In this document: in pieces, positions 1 to 8,325 of the stretch | Layout of the letters: every line of letters starts with the position of its first letter | Position numbering within the stretch: position 1 is the first letter of the stretch | Assembly: GCA_020025305.1 (NCBI GenBank) | Contig: JAHHSG010000001.1 | Location: 124,001 to 188,000, forward strand | Source: Oscillospiraceae bacterium | GTDB taxonomy: Bacteria > Bacillota > Clostridia > Oscillospirales > Oscillospiraceae | Length of the DNA: 64,000 bases | Direction: 5' to 3' | Notes under the pieces: model-generated | The model's database searches: none | Told to the model about the DNA's origin: nothing | The model's input: only the letters and a program-made list of their open reading frames with translations | Position numbers and translations under genes: made by a program

Positions 1-180
1 GAAAAGACCTTTGCCCCCGATCTGGTCCAGTGTCCGATCCAGAATTTTATCGCCGGTGGTTTTCATGGTCACCAGCTCCAGCTCTATGCCCGGATCAAAC
101 GCACGGATGGAATCCATGACCATCTGGGACTGAATCACGGCCAGCCGGCTCTCCCGGCTGCCAATGCGCATGTGTTTCAT
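1..180 (-). CDS. hemC: Hydroxymethylbilane synthase, N-terminal part (cut by window edge)
   Basis: Only the first 60 codons are inside the window. They read an N-terminus typical of porphobilinogen deaminase: an RIGSRESRLAVIQSQ start, then the KTTGDKILD motif and GGKGLF, which belong to domain 1 of this family. The enzyme polymerises four porphobilinogens into the linear tetrapyrrole preuroporphyrinogen in the cytosol. Its ATG overlaps the stop of the upstream dehydrogenase gene (ATGA), so the two are translationally coupled in one operon with hemA and cbiL. The rest of the gene lies to the left of the window. Confidence 0.9.
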   Translation of the reverse strand, partial: MKHMRIGSRESRLAVIQSQMVMDSIRAFDPGIELELVTMKTTGDKILDRTLDQIGGKGLF

Positions 181-626
181 TCAATCTCCTCCAATATCTT
201 GCGGATGGCCTTCGCCGCCCGGGCAGTCTTGTGATGCTTTGTGCCGTCGGAAACGACACCGGCCACCAGATCAGAGCCGGTACAGATGGCTGGAAAAAAG
301 AAAGTGCTTTCCTCACGGCTGTCTGCAATGCTGGCAAATATGCCTCTTTCACGAGCTTCTTGAGCTACTTGGGCATTTGTCATTCGATGATCCGTGGCTG
401 CCACAACCAAAAAGGCACCGTCCAGATCTCCGGGACGGTAAGACCTTGCAATCCAGGCAACAGACTCTGGCAGAGGCAGAGCCTCCGGTGCAATCACGGT
501 GATGCTGGCACCGAAGGATTGAAGCACACCGATGCGCCGAAGAGCGATGCTGCCGGCACCGATCACTACGATGGGCTTATTGTGCAAATCCACAAAAAGC
601 GGAAAACGAAGAGCGTTATGATCCAT
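177..626 (-). CDS. Precorrin-2 dehydrogenase / sirohydrochlorin-forming protein
   Basis: A 149-residue protein with an N-terminal Rossmann fold: FPLFVDLHNKPIVVIGAGSI has the strand-glycine-loop signature (GAGSIA at about residues 23-28) of the Met8p/CysG-N family, which oxidises precorrin-2 to sirohydrochlorin with NAD+. The length matches a minimal single-domain version without the C-terminal ferrochelatase and methylase parts of CysG. It sits between hemA and hemC, overlapping hemC by an ATGA. In this position it supplies sirohydrochlorin to the anaerobic corrinoid branch that starts with cbiL in the same operon. Family assignment is from sequence; the direction of flux is inferred from context. 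Confidence 0.87.
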   Translation of the reverse strand: MDHNALRFPLFVDLHNKPIVVIGAGSIALRRIGVLQSFGASITVIAPEALPLPESVAWIARSYRPGDLDGAFLVVAATDHRMTNAQVAQEARERGIFASIADSREESTFFFPAICTGSDLVAGVVSDGTKHHKTARAAKAIRKILEEIE

Positions 627-633
627 ATGCGGC

Positions 634-1827
634 CTACCTTTTCACGGTATGGAGCCGGATTTTGCTCTCGCACCGTGAGAGATTTTCCGGTGTGATGCCC
701 TCCGCCAGTCCACCCAGCAGGAGATCGACACTTTTACTTACAGCCAGTTCCAGTGCATCCTGACAGGTCTCCACCGTGTTTCGCTCCGGTGTATAGGTGA
801 GTCGTTCCAGAATGGCACTTTTCAGGCTGTCGGTAACAGACATGCAGTCCCGGTAGTTACGCCAGTGGTAGAATTTCTCCATCTGCTCACGGAGAATCTC
901 CCGAACCTGCGGCGGCACTGCGCGGTGCTCCCGGAAGTCACCCAGGTCATCCACATTGTAGAGGTGCAGCCCGGGCAAGGTTGCGGCCTCCGGTTGGATA
1001 TCCCGGGGAATGGCAAGGTCTACCAGATACCGTGGCGGCGCGGACAGCGTCGAGAGCTGATCTTTGGTGATGGTGTAATGGGGGCTGGTGGTGGCAGAAA
1101 TCAGTACATCCAGGCCCTCCATTGCGGAAAGACGATCGCCATAGGGGACTACGCTGCAGCCTGGCGGCACGATGGTCTCACCGTGACGGTAGGTGCGCAG
1201 CGTCATAGCAACCTGAGCGCCTTGCTCATGCAGCAAGGTGGCGGACAGACGGCCCATCTCACCGTTTCCGATGACCAGCGCCCGTTTTCCTGTCAGGTCA
1301 CCAAGCTCGCGGGTGAGAAGGGCAACGGCGATGGAGGCAGCAGAGGTGGGCAGGGTTGTGAGGCGAACCTCCGTTCGGACCTGTTTTCCGGCGGCAATGG
1401 CAAAGCGGAACAGGGTTTCCAGTTCCGGTTCCGTACAGCCTGCTTCCCGGGAGAGCGTCAGGGCATCCTTCACCTGAGAGATGATCTGATCCTCTCCCCA
1501 GATGCGGCTGCGCAGACCTGCAGCCACCTCCATGAGGTGCGTCACTGCATCTTCCCCGGAGCGGGTCACAAAGGCACTGCGGTAGGGGGCGTAAGGGGTA
1601 TCGGCGGCCTGGCAGAGCAGTTGGCCGGGGTCCTGTGAGCCGTTGCAGCTGATATACAATTCTGTTCGATTGCAGGTGGAGATCAACACGCAGCCAGAGA
1701 CGCCGGGGAAGTTGCGGATGGTTTTTACCATGGTGCTGGTCTGGGCTTTGGTGAAACTGAGATGTTCCCGCAGGTCGATTCCGGCCAGACTATGTTCCAA
1801 TGCAGTCATGCGAATGGTCATCGGCAA
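634..1827 (-). CDS. hemA: Glutamyl-tRNA reductase
   Basis: A 397-residue protein that makes glutamate-1-semialdehyde from Glu-tRNA, the first step of C5-pathway tetrapyrrole synthesis. The catalytic cysteine is in STCNRTELY (Cys52), followed by GEDQIISQVKDAL in the catalytic domain and a nucleotide-binding loop LVIGNGEMG. It is slightly shorter than the usual 410-430 residues, mostly at the C-terminal dimerisation helix. Its start overlaps the end of cbiL by 10 bases, and the next gene follows after 7 bases. Transcription runs from the cobalamin-riboswitch promoter, so corrinoid status probably sets the entry step of tetrapyrrole synthesis here. The second ATG, two codons in, is an alternative start. 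Confidence 0.92.
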   Translation of the reverse strand: MPMTIRMTALEHSLAGIDLREHLSFTKAQTSTMVKTIRNFPGVSGCVLISTCNRTELYISCNGSQDPGQLLCQAADTPYAPYRSAFVTRSGEDAVTHLMEVAAGLRSRIWGEDQIISQVKDALTLSREAGCTEPELETLFRFAIAAGKQVRTEVRLTTLPTSAASIAVALLTRELGDLTGKRALVIGNGEMGRLSATLLHEQGAQVAMTLRTYRHGETIVPPGCSVVPYGDRLSAMEGLDVLISATTSPHYTITKDQLSTLSAPPRYLVDLAIPRDIQPEAATLPGLHLYNVDDLGDFREHRAVPPQVREILREQMEKFYHWRNYRDCMSVTDSLKSAILERLTYTPERNTVETCQDALELAVSKSVDLLLGGLAEGITPENLSRCESKIRLHTVKR

Positions 1828-2510
1828 GCCTCCTCACGGGAAATGACCAGAGAATAGTAGCCTGTGGGTTGGGTCATGTCCCCAAAATGGGGCCAGACTT
1901 CTTCGTTTTCCATGGTACAGTTTGCCACCAGGGAGGCATTCTCCAGCTTTCCGGATTGTCGGAGCTGCTCCTGGAGCTCCAGAATCCCTCGGCCGGCCTT
2001 CATATAGACCTTATTGGCAGCTATGTCCACGGAGTCCAGCAGCGGACTGCCGGCGGGCACGATCAGCAGCCGCTGACTTCCCTCACAGAGGGATACACCC
2101 AGCTGTGCTGCAGCAGCACAGAAGGAGGGAACACCCGGTACCAGTTTGGCCTCATACCCCCGGGCAGCCACCTTTTTATGCACATACATATATGTGGAGT
2201 AGATGGTGGGGTCACCCAGTGTGATGAAAGCTACGGTTTTGCCTTCGTCCAGCAATGTGCAGAGTTTGTCGGCGATGTCCGTATAGCCTTTATCCAGCTG
2301 CTCCAGATCCCGGATCATAGGGGTGGGGCAGAACAGAAGCTCCTTGCCTTCCACAAACTGCTGCACGATGGCAAGCGCGGTCTTTGTGCCGGTGCCCTTG
2401 TCCGGTACGGCTACGATGTCCGCATTTTGCAGCAGCCGCAGGGCTTTGAGGGTCAACAGTTCTGGATCACCAGGACCGACACCTAATCCGTATAGGATAC
2501 CTTTTTTCAT
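1818..2510 (-). CDS. cbiL: Precorrin-2 / cobalt-factor II C20-methyltransferase
   Basis: A 230-residue tetrapyrrole methylase. The N-terminal loop GLGVGPGDPELLT (residues 8-20), the mid-protein VPGVPSFCAAAA and a C-terminal YMKAGR element place it with CbiL/CobI, which transfers a methyl from SAM to C20 of the macrocycle. It is the first gene after the cobalamin riboswitch and overlaps hemA. In a Firmicute with anaerobic metabolism the substrate is most likely cobalt-factor II, but sequence alone does not separate CbiL from CobI. Confidence 0.88.
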   Translation of the reverse strand: MKKGILYGLGVGPGDPELLTLKALRLLQNADIVAVPDKGTGTKTALAIVQQFVEGKELLFCPTPMIRDLEQLDKGYTDIADKLCTLLDEGKTVAFITLGDPTIYSTYMYVHKKVAARGYEAKLVPGVPSFCAAAAQLGVSLCEGSQRLLIVPAGSPLLDSVDIAANKVYMKAGRGILELQEQLRQSGKLENASLVANCTMENEEVWPHFGDMTQPTGYYSLVISREEACR

Positions 2511-2716
2511 GATATAGACTCCGTTTCTTTTTGTAACAGATGATATGGGACCGAAATTTGATGAATTGATGGATACTACTAATACTTGAAAAGATCAAAA
2601 GTGATTTTAATAGGTGGAAATCAGTACATCGGAGATTGTATCCCTGATCCATGAACTGTCTGGTGCTCCGTGCACCGAAGGAGCAGGCCAAGGATGGAGC
2701 GCATGAAAACAAATCA

Positions 2717-2739
2717 CTGTGATACGCTTGGCATCACAG
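2717..2739 (-). terminator. Possible expression-platform hairpin between riboswitch and cbiL
   Basis: CTGTGAT and ATCACAG form a 7-bp stem with a 9-base loop. On the minus strand it is followed by a T-rich stretch (TTTGTTTTC), so it could act as a weak terminator for the cobalamin riboswitch. The rest of the 330-base leader between aptamer and cbiL shows no gene. Confidence 0.35.
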
Positions 2740-2841
2740 GGATTGATACACAACAAGAAAACACCCTGATTGCCACGCCAATGCGCGGCAGGCCAGAGCT
2801 TCTTCTATGGTATCTCCAGATTCCGAAGAGAGCGTTCCATC

Positions 2842-3023
2842 AAAGTTCAGCCATGTATTCTGACTTGGCAATCAACGCCGTTCCTTCGCCTTCCCGGATC
2901 ATCATCCAGTGGCTGAAAAGATTCCTTTTCATGAAGGGAGGCTCCTGCCTTACAGCAGCGTTCCTGTGTGGGATTTGCACCCACCTTCCGCAGGAGATCG
3001 TTCCTGCAAATGGACTGAACTTT
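2842..3023 (-). promoter_or_regulatory. Cobalamin riboswitch (aptamer) upstream of cbiL-hemA operon
   Basis: On the minus strand this has the order of conserved elements of the adenosylcobalamin aptamer: GGTGCAAATCCCACACAGG, GCTGCTGTAAG, AGCCACTGG, GGGAAGGCG and a B12-box-like GCCAAGTCAGAATACATGGC. A perfect 9-bp P1 helix (AAAGTTCAG with CTGAACTTT) defines both ends. It lies between a good promoter and cbiL. By analogy with known B12 switches, it should lower expression when cobalamin is plentiful. Confidence 0.9.
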
Positions 3024-3039
3024 CTATTAACTTAAATTT

Positions 3040-3068
3040 ATCTTATGCTACGCGCCAGAAATTGTCAA
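3040..3068 (-). promoter_or_regulatory. Sigma-A promoter for the cbiL operon
   Basis: TTGACA, a 17-base spacer and TAAGAT read on the minus strand. Transcription would start about 10 bases before the P1 stem of the cobalamin riboswitch. Confidence 0.75.
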
Positions 3069-3266
3069 TAGGCTGGCAGAAATGCGATGTTTCTGAAAAT
3101 TTCTCCATATATAGTGAAATTTCCAATATTTATTTTGCGGCTCCTACAATGAAAGACCTATAAAAGTTCGGATGATGATATAAATGCGCAAAGATTGATA
3201 GAAAATCGGCACAATATAGTGATGCTTTCTGTGGAGAGATATGCGCTGATAGACGTACTGCGAATG

Positions 3267-3308
3267 ATGGGCCGCAGGAATACCCTCTGAAAGGTTCCTG
3301 CGGCCCAT
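3267..3308. terminator. Strong stem-loop between btu and cob operons
   Basis: A 14-bp perfect inverted repeat (ATGGGCCGCAGGAA with its complement) encloses a 14-base loop. It lies downstream of the btuFCD operon on the minus strand. There is no clear T-run on either side, so it may be a transcript-end structure rather than a classical intrinsic terminator. Confidence 0.45.
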
Positions 3309-3313
3309 ATTGT

Positions 3314-3495
3314 CTATTCCGAGTCTACCTGACGCCGCACTGGCCGGTAGAATGTAGATGGCATTGCAACCCTTCTCAGTGGTGATCTTACCAGCTTGCC
3401 ACTTTTGGGGGCCACACATCCCAAGCCTTCGGCAAGGCCCGGGGACGACCAAATTTGACGCACTTCTGATGTGCTGCAGTGATGCGCTTGTTTGG
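3314..3495 (-). pseudogene. Serine recombinase C-terminal remnant (frameshifted)
   Basis: Three minus-strand frames read in succession give KRITAAHQKCVKFGRPRALP, then KWQAGKITTE, then RVAMPSTFYRPVRRQ and a stop. This is the order of the linker and C-terminal helix-turn-helix of a resolvase/invertase-type serine recombinase (GxKxGRP linker, W-x-x-GxITxxEA, M-S-x-STFYRRV). At least two frame changes and a small deletion separate the pieces, and the catalytic domain is missing, so it is a dead scar of a mobile element just beyond the end of btuD. Confidence 0.62.
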
Positions 3496-3530
3496 CAAGT
3501 GATTCGTCTACATAACTATTCGGAGGGGTC

Positions 3531-4304
3531 TCATGCGGAGAGGTAAACAATGTTTTTGCGGTCCAGACCGGGCACATCTGTGATCAGGACTTCCACATGA
3601 AAGACATCCCGGATGAGCTCTGGTGTCAGGACCTGCTCCGGTATGCCGCTGGCTGCCACCCGGCCATGGCTCATCACATAGATCTTGTCGCAGAAAGCCA
3701 GGGCGAGATTTAAATCGTGGACTGCGGCGAATACTTCGATGCCCAGACCGCGCACCGTTTGCAGCAGCTGCATCTGGTACTGGAGGTCCAAATGGTTGGT
3801 GGGCTCATCCAGAATCAGGGCACGGGGCTGCTGGGTGAGAACGCGGGCCATAATGACACGCTGCCGCTCTCCGCCGGAGAGTGTGTTGAACTTCCGGTGA
3901 AGATATTCGGACATACCCATGATCTCCAGTGCCTGGTGGGCGATACGGTAGTCCTGGTCGTTGTCCTGTTCCATCAGCTTCTTGTGGGGCGTCCGGCCCA
4001 TGAGGACCACCTCCTCCACACGGAAGTCGAAGTTCAGGGAGTTGATCTGCGTCATCACGCCAAGACTTCTGGCGGACTCCCGCAGGGAAATCTGATCCAG
4101 GGGCCGATTATCCAGCCAGATGGTTCCCTTTTCCGGCTGCAGTGTCCGGTAGATGGTTTTCAAGAAGGTGGATTTTCCGCTTCCGTTCGGGCCTACGATC
4201 CCAACGAACTGACCATGGCCGGCCTCCATGCTGACATCGTGAATGATGGTATCGCTGCCGAAGCGCACGGTGATGTTCTCTGCTTTCATATCCATATCAT
4301 TCAT
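3531..4304 (-). CDS. btuD: Corrinoid ABC transporter ATPase
   Basis: A 257-residue ABC ATPase of the FecE/BtuD family. It has Walker A GPNGSGKST (residues 38-46), the signature LSGGERQRV (142-150), Walker B ALILDEPTNHLD (162-173) and a His switch in AVHDLNLALAF. It powers import by the BtuC-type permease encoded just upstream, with which it overlaps by 8 bases. The cobalamin riboswitch before btuF argues for corrinoid rather than siderophore as substrate. Last gene of the btuFCD operon. Confidence 0.88.
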   Translation of the reverse strand: MNDMDMKAENITVRFGSDTIIHDVSMEAGHGQFVGIVGPNGSGKSTFLKTIYRTLQPEKGTIWLDNRPLDQISLRESARSLGVMTQINSLNFDFRVEEVVLMGRTPHKKLMEQDNDQDYRIAHQALEIMGMSEYLHRKFNTLSGGERQRVIMARVLTQQPRALILDEPTNHLDLQYQMQLLQTVRGLGIEVFAAVHDLNLALAFCDKIYVMSHGRVAASGIPEQVLTPELIRDVFHVEVLITDVPGLDRKNIVYLSA

Positions 4305-5376
4305 CTCCGAATCCGTAAGATTTGGTCAGCATCAGCCAGATAAAGAAGGGCCCGCCAATCATGGATGTGACAACACCGATGGGAATTTCCACGGAACCCA
4401 TCAGCATCCGCGCGGCCACATCACACCAAATCAGGAAAATGGCACCCACCACTGCTGAAATGGGAACCACTCTGCGGTGGTCTGAGCCAATCAGCATCCG
4501 CACCACATGGGGGATGATAAGGCCCACAAAGCCAATCGTACCGGCTACAGCCACCACAACACCTGTCAGTGCGGCAGAGATCACCAGATAAACCTTCCGG
4601 ATCACGGTCACATTGACGCCCAGCGTCATGGCAGACTCATCGCCAATGAGCAGGGTATTGAGTATACGGAACTGGGTCAGATAGAAAATGGTACACACGG
4701 TTACCACAAGGGCGGGGATCTGCAGCAGTGTCCAGGAGCTGGCGGTCAGGCCGCCCATAGTCCAGAAGGTCACAGAGCGGATTCCTTCCGCGTCCTTGGC
4801 AGTGTAGATGATGAAGTTGGTGAAGGCAGAGCAAATGGCGTTGACCGCCATACCGGCCAGCAACAGTTTGATGGTATTTCCCCGGGATTTACCGGAAAAG
4901 GCGATGGTGAAAACAAACAGCGAGGTGAGCAGGGCGCCCAGAAATGCGCCGAAGGAGACACCGTAGTTACCTGCAAAGGCGAAAGCACCCAGCAGGATGG
5001 ACATGGTGGCGCCCAGGGATGCCCCGGAGGAAATGCCCAGCACATAGGGGTTGGCCAGAGGGTTGCGGACAACGGCCTGCATGGTGACACCGGAGACAGA
5101 CAGTCCGGCACCTACGCATACCGCCATCAGCACCCGGGGAAGCCGGATGTTCCATATAATATCCATGCGGGAGCTGGAGAGGATCTCGGCGGCACCGGGC
5201 AGGTCGATGGAAAGAATGGCTGCAAATTTATGCCGCAGCATATTGGCAACCTCACCGGCCTCAATGGGAACGGGGCCAAAGGTGATGGACACCACAACGG
5301 ACAATCCCAGCAGCACCAACAGCACCGTCATTACCAGCGCCAGGGGAAATCTTTTTACGGTTTGCTGTCTGCGCAA
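4297..5376 (-). CDS. btuC: Corrinoid ABC transporter permease (FecCD/BtuC family)
   Basis: A 359-residue, very hydrophobic protein with about ten predicted membrane helices. Family hallmarks of FecCD/BtuC permeases are visible: RLPRVLMAVCVGAGLSVSGV near residue 80, QAVVRNPLANPYVLGISSGA, and GFVGLIIPHVVRMLIGSDHR in the C-terminal half, the coupling region that contacts the ATPase. Encoded between the binding protein and the ATPase, so it forms the translocation pore of the type II importer. Confidence 0.9.
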   Translation of the reverse strand: MRRQQTVKRFPLALVMTVLLVLLGLSVVVSITFGPVPIEAGEVANMLRHKFAAILSIDLPGAAEILSSSRMDIIWNIRLPRVLMAVCVGAGLSVSGVTMQAVVRNPLANPYVLGISSGASLGATMSILLGAFAFAGNYGVSFGAFLGALLTSLFVFTIAFSGKSRGNTIKLLLAGMAVNAICSAFTNFIIYTAKDAEGIRSVTFWTMGGLTASSWTLLQIPALVVTVCTIFYLTQFRILNTLLIGDESAMTLGVNVTVIRKVYLVISAALTGVVVAVAGTIGFVGLIIPHVVRMLIGSDHRRVVPISAVVGAIFLIWCDVAARMLMGSVEIPIGVVTSMIGGPFFIWLMLTKSYGFGDE

Positions 5377-5391
5377 GGTAGTACACCGTCC

Positions 5392-6375
5392 TTATTGAAA
5401 CAGATCGGGATACATCTCACCGGCAAAGCGGAGGGCAGTATCAGCCACACGGACGGACTCGTTGACATCCTGCAGATCCGTAATCATAAAACGGTTATTC
5501 TTGACGGCGGACACATTGGCCAGGGCGGGATTCGCCTTCAAGGCGGCAATGGTCTCCTCGGCCTTGACATTGGAATAGGTGTTGCACAGGATCACATCGG
5601 GGTTCTTGTCGATCAGGGTCTCGGCGGACATATAGAACCACTGTTCAGAGGAGTCGTTTTCGCACACATTGACGCCGCCGGCCAGCTTGATGACCTCGGT
5701 CTCCATGGACTTGGCGCAGGTGAAGATCTCGTTTTCCTTCAGGGAGTCCACAACGCAGACCTTGACGCGGTCCTCGTCCTTTACATCCTTTAGCTTGGCG
5801 TCGATGTCGGCAACCTTGCCCTTCATCTCGTTGATGACCTCCGCAGCGCGGTCCTCCACGCGGAAGATCTTGCCCAGGGCTTCCAGATCCTGATAGATGT
5901 TCTCCACCTTCTCCTCGGCGGCCAGGGTACCCTCGGACACATAGGCCATCAGACCATGGCCGGCCAGAGTCTCCACAGAACCGGCCTTTTCATCGGTGAA
6001 GCCAAATCTCTGACCCAGGACAAGATCGGGCTCAGCACCCAGCAGCACCTCGGTGGTGGGATATTTCTCGCTCAGCAGAGGAATCTTGTCAAAGGCCTCC
6101 TTGATCTCGGGGATGGGCTCAGAGTTGGTGTAGCAGGTGTAGATGACCTTGTCCGCCAGACCCAGCTTCAGCATCATCTCCGTCATCTGCATATTGAGGC
6201 AGACGACCCGCTGCGGGACAAAATCGAACTCCAGAGTGCGATCACCATTGGTGATGGTGACGATGTCTTTGGACTCACCGCCCTGGGGCTTTTCTCCGTC
6301 AGAATTGGACGGGCCGCAGGCAGCCAGGCTGAACAGCAGCACCAGTGCCATCAGAAGAGAAAGTGTTTTTTTCAT
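5392..6375 (-). CDS. btuF: Corrinoid-binding lipoprotein of the BtuFCD importer
   Basis: A 327-residue periplasmic-binding-protein-like lipoprotein. The chosen ATG has AGGAG eight bases upstream and gives a clean lipoprotein signal (KKTLSLLMALVLLFSLAAC, lipobox LAAC). The mature part has the two-lobe type III fold signature of BtuF/FhuD proteins: RVVCLNMQMTEMMLKLGL early and NPDVILCNTY after the central helix. First gene of its operon behind a cobalamin riboswitch with its own terminator, which makes a corrinoid ligand most likely. Confidence 0.85.
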   Translation of the reverse strand: MKKTLSLLMALVLLFSLAACGPSNSDGEKPQGGESKDIVTITNGDRTLEFDFVPQRVVCLNMQMTEMMLKLGLADKVIYTCYTNSEPIPEIKEAFDKIPLLSEKYPTTEVLLGAEPDLVLGQRFGFTDEKAGSVETLAGHGLMAYVSEGTLAAEEKVENIYQDLEALGKIFRVEDRAAEVINEMKGKVADIDAKLKDVKDEDRVKVCVVDSLKENEIFTCAKSMETEVIKLAGGVNVCENDSSEQWFYMSAETLIDKNPDVILCNTYSNVKAEETIAALKANPALANVSAVKNNRFMITDLQDVNESVRVADTALRFAGEMYPDLFQ

Positions 6376-6483
6376 GTTGTATGCTCCTTTCATGTTCACA
6401 GGGGTTTTTACAGGCCGGGAGCAGTGACTCCAGCGGCACTGTCCACAAAGACAGGGGAGGAGGGAACATCCTGCGGGGGCAAC

Positions 6484-6516
6484 AAAAAAACTGCATAGTC
6501 GTTCCTGACTATGCAG
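6484..6516 (-). terminator. Intrinsic terminator of the btuF cobalamin riboswitch
   Basis: On the minus strand CTGCATAGTC and GACTATGCAG form a perfect 10-bp stem with a 6-base loop, followed by seven T. It lies about 100 bases after the aptamer and 108 bases before btuF, as expected for a transcription-attenuating expression platform. Confidence 0.85.
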
Positions 6517-6613
6517 CCCGTATTTGCCGCAGTAAAAAGCACTGACAACCCCCTCTTTCAAGGTGGCGATCAGAACAGACAGACATTCCATTTTCCACGT
6601 GGAATCTCCTCTG

Positions 6614-6778
6614 CTCCGGCAAGCAGGTCTTCTGGCTCAGCATCATCGCAGTTCTTCCCTTCTCGGGCACGACCCAATGGAAAATGAAGAACAGCTCCGC
6701 GCTTACAGCGGCGGGTCCGCGCAGGATTTTCACCTGCTTCCCTATTATCCCTTCCCACAGAAAGGGCACTTACTGGAG
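6614..6778 (-). promoter_or_regulatory. Cobalamin riboswitch (aptamer) upstream of btuFCD
   Basis: The minus strand reads AATAGGGAAGCAGGTGAAAA, TCCTGCGCGGACCCGCCGCTGTAAG, and then CTGAGCCAGAAGACCTGC, a near-perfect B12 box. A P1 helix (CTCCAGTAAG with CTTGCCGGAG) closes it. Together with the downstream terminator this is a complete OFF-type cobalamin switch for the importer. Confidence 0.95.
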
Positions 6779-6802
6779 TTATTTATTTAACGAACATATA
6801 CA

Positions 6803-6831
6803 TATATACAGAACTTGCGAAGAAATGTCAA
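6803..6831 (-). promoter_or_regulatory. Sigma-A promoter for btuFCD
   Basis: TTGACA, 17-base spacer, TATATA on the minus strand; the predicted start is some 20 bases before the riboswitch P1 stem. The A+T-rich stretch from here to 6995 holds no other recognisable feature. Confidence 0.75.
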
Positions 6832-6995
6832 CTATTTTCTGCAATAACAAAAAATCTATCTAAAATTATCATGTTAATTGAAAGAATAATTCTTAAATAG
6901 AATATAATGTAAACGGTAAAAATGGGCATGAACATATGGGGTTGCAAAATTGCCATTAATGGTTTTGGAGATAACAAGCGACGAGAGAGAAACTT

Positions 6996-7161
6996 ACAGA
7001 GGCTAGCAGCTCATTGTAATGCTTGACATGATGGTATTCCTTGAGAAACTGTCTGCGCCGATTTCGTAGTTTTCCTGTTCGGGGAGCCTTACATCCGGCA
7101 ACAGATCATCGTCCTGTTGGGTATAGGTACCGCCCATTTTTTCATAGATTGTTTTCTCCAT
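6996..7161 (-). pseudogene. tnpV: TnpV-like transposon protein, truncated and frameshifted
   Basis: Behind AGGAGG, an ATG opens a 52-codon frame whose start, MEKTIYEKMGGTYTQQDDD, followed by LLPD, is the well-known N-terminus of TnpV-family transposon-encoded proteins. The family similarity then continues in another frame as RRQFLKEYHHVKHYNELLAS, showing a frameshift, and ends near 6996 where the rest of the roughly 120-residue family is absent. It is a remnant of a mobile element; together with the recombinase scar near 3.4 kb it brackets the btuFCD operon. Confidence 0.75.
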
Positions 7162-7245
7162 AACCGTGACCTCCTGTATTTTTACCGTATCTCCATTTTA
7201 CAGAAGCGCAGAGAAAAAACCAATGTGCGGATTTCAGCACAGAAC

Positions 7246-7283
7246 AAAAGACCGCCTTAGAACCAAATCTAAGGCGGTCTTTT
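7246..7283 (-). terminator. Intrinsic terminator after ssrA
   Basis: AAAAGACCGCCTTAG and its perfect complement form a 15-bp stem with an 8-base loop. The stem ends in TTTT in both directions. It lies 75 bases beyond the 3' end of tmRNA. Confidence 0.85.
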
Positions 7284-7358
7284 CTGTTGTTGACATCACA
7301 GCCACACCCTTACGGCAAAGCCGCCGCTGAAATAATAGGTGTTCGTGTAATGTCCATT

Positions 7359-7705
7359 TGGTGGAGGCGAGGGGAGTCGAACCCCTGTCCGAAAGCGTTT
7401 TGACAAGACTTTCTCCGGGCGCAGTCAAGTTTCTACATTCCCTCCCTGCAAAGGCACTTAACAGACTTTACAGCTCAGTAGAGTCATCATGCGTGGGCGG
7501 GGCAACTCTTACCCGCCGCACGGACGCCACATCAACGACGCCTTCCCCGGCCTGTGGCCTCTCCGGTTCAGACGGCTGCCTTAGTTAGGCAGCAACAGCA
7601 ACAGTGTTGTTGTCAGTTAATTTTAAGTTTGCCCGTTTTAAGGTGGTCAGGCGCCACCGCCCGCTTATCCGGCCTCCGCACCCCCGTCGAAACCGGTACG
7701 CCCCC
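7359..7705 (-). ncRNA. ssrA: Transfer-messenger RNA (tmRNA)
   Basis: The 5' end (GGGGGCGTACCGGTTTCGACG, read on the minus strand) pairs with the 3' end, which has the TTCGAATCCCC-type T-arm read as GGGTTCGACTCCCCTCGCC and a genomically encoded CCA at 7359-7361. The resume codon and tag frame lie at 7585-7632: ANLKLTDNNTVAVAA followed by TAA. Ends are set by the acceptor helix, giving about 347 nt. tmRNA rescues ribosomes stalled on broken mRNA with SmpB, which is encoded 600 bases upstream on the same strand. Confidence 0.96.
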
Positions 7706-7756
7706 ATATGACCCCGCCTTCCTCACAGAAGGCAGGGGGGATGGGATATTTTTTGC

Positions 7757-8293
7757 TTATCTGTGGAACGGATCCGGCAGCTTATCAGGCGCGGGATAGG
7801 TCTCTCCCTGCGTGTCCACGGTGATGGACTTGATGACCTGAGGATCCTTGGGCTTATCGTTGCGGTCCGTCTTTACAGCAGCGATATGATCCACCGTCTC
7901 CATGCCATCCATGACAGCACCGAAAGCGGCATACTGACCGTCCAGAAAGAAGCCGTCCTCGTGCATGATGAAGAACTGAGAACCGGCGCTGTTGGGGGAC
8001 TGGGCACGAGCCATGCTCAGCACGCCGCGGCTGTGGCGCAGATCATTCTTCACACCGTTGATGGCGAACTCACCCTTGATGCAATAGCCGGGGCCGCCCA
8101 TGCCGGTTCCCTGAGGGCAGCCGCCCTGAATCATGAAGCCGGAGATGACACGGTGGAAGATTAGACCGTTGTAGAAACCGGAATTGGCCAGAGAGATGAA
8201 ATTACGGACGCTCTGCGGCGCGATTTCAGGATAGAGCTCACAGACGATCTTTTCGCCGTTCTCCATCTCAATGGTAGCAATAGGATTGGACAT
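7757..8293 (-). CDS. Cyclophilin-type peptidyl-prolyl cis-trans isomerase
   Basis: A 178-residue cytosolic cyclophilin with no signal peptide. Active-site and ligand-loop motifs are intact: FHRVISGFMIQGGCPQGTG (Arg/Phe/Gln of the catalytic face), then GVLSMARAQSPNSAGSQFFI. It accelerates proline isomerisation during protein folding. It lies between smpB and ssrA on the same strand with 32 bases to smpB, so it may share the smpB promoter. Confidence 0.93.
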   Translation of the reverse strand: MSNPIATIEMENGEKIVCELYPEIAPQSVRNFISLANSGFYNGLIFHRVISGFMIQGGCPQGTGMGGPGYCIKGEFAINGVKNDLRHSRGVLSMARAQSPNSAGSQFFIMHEDGFFLDGQYAAFGAVMDGMETVDHIAAVKTDRNDKPKDPQVIKSITVDTQGETYPAPDKLPDPFHR

Positions 8294-8325
8294 ATCATTT
8301 TCTCCTTTTTGAATGATAGTATACG

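Noticed and set aside
4507..5793. A 428-codon plus-strand frame opposite btuC and btuF
   Set aside because: Gly/His/Gln-rich shadow of two well-identified minus-strand genes, with no ribosome site or domain.
7711..7742. CCCGCCTTC/GAAGGCAGGGG hairpin upstream of tmRNA
   Set aside because: Imperfect, no T-run in the needed direction and inside the short gap between ppi and ssrA; not called as a terminator.
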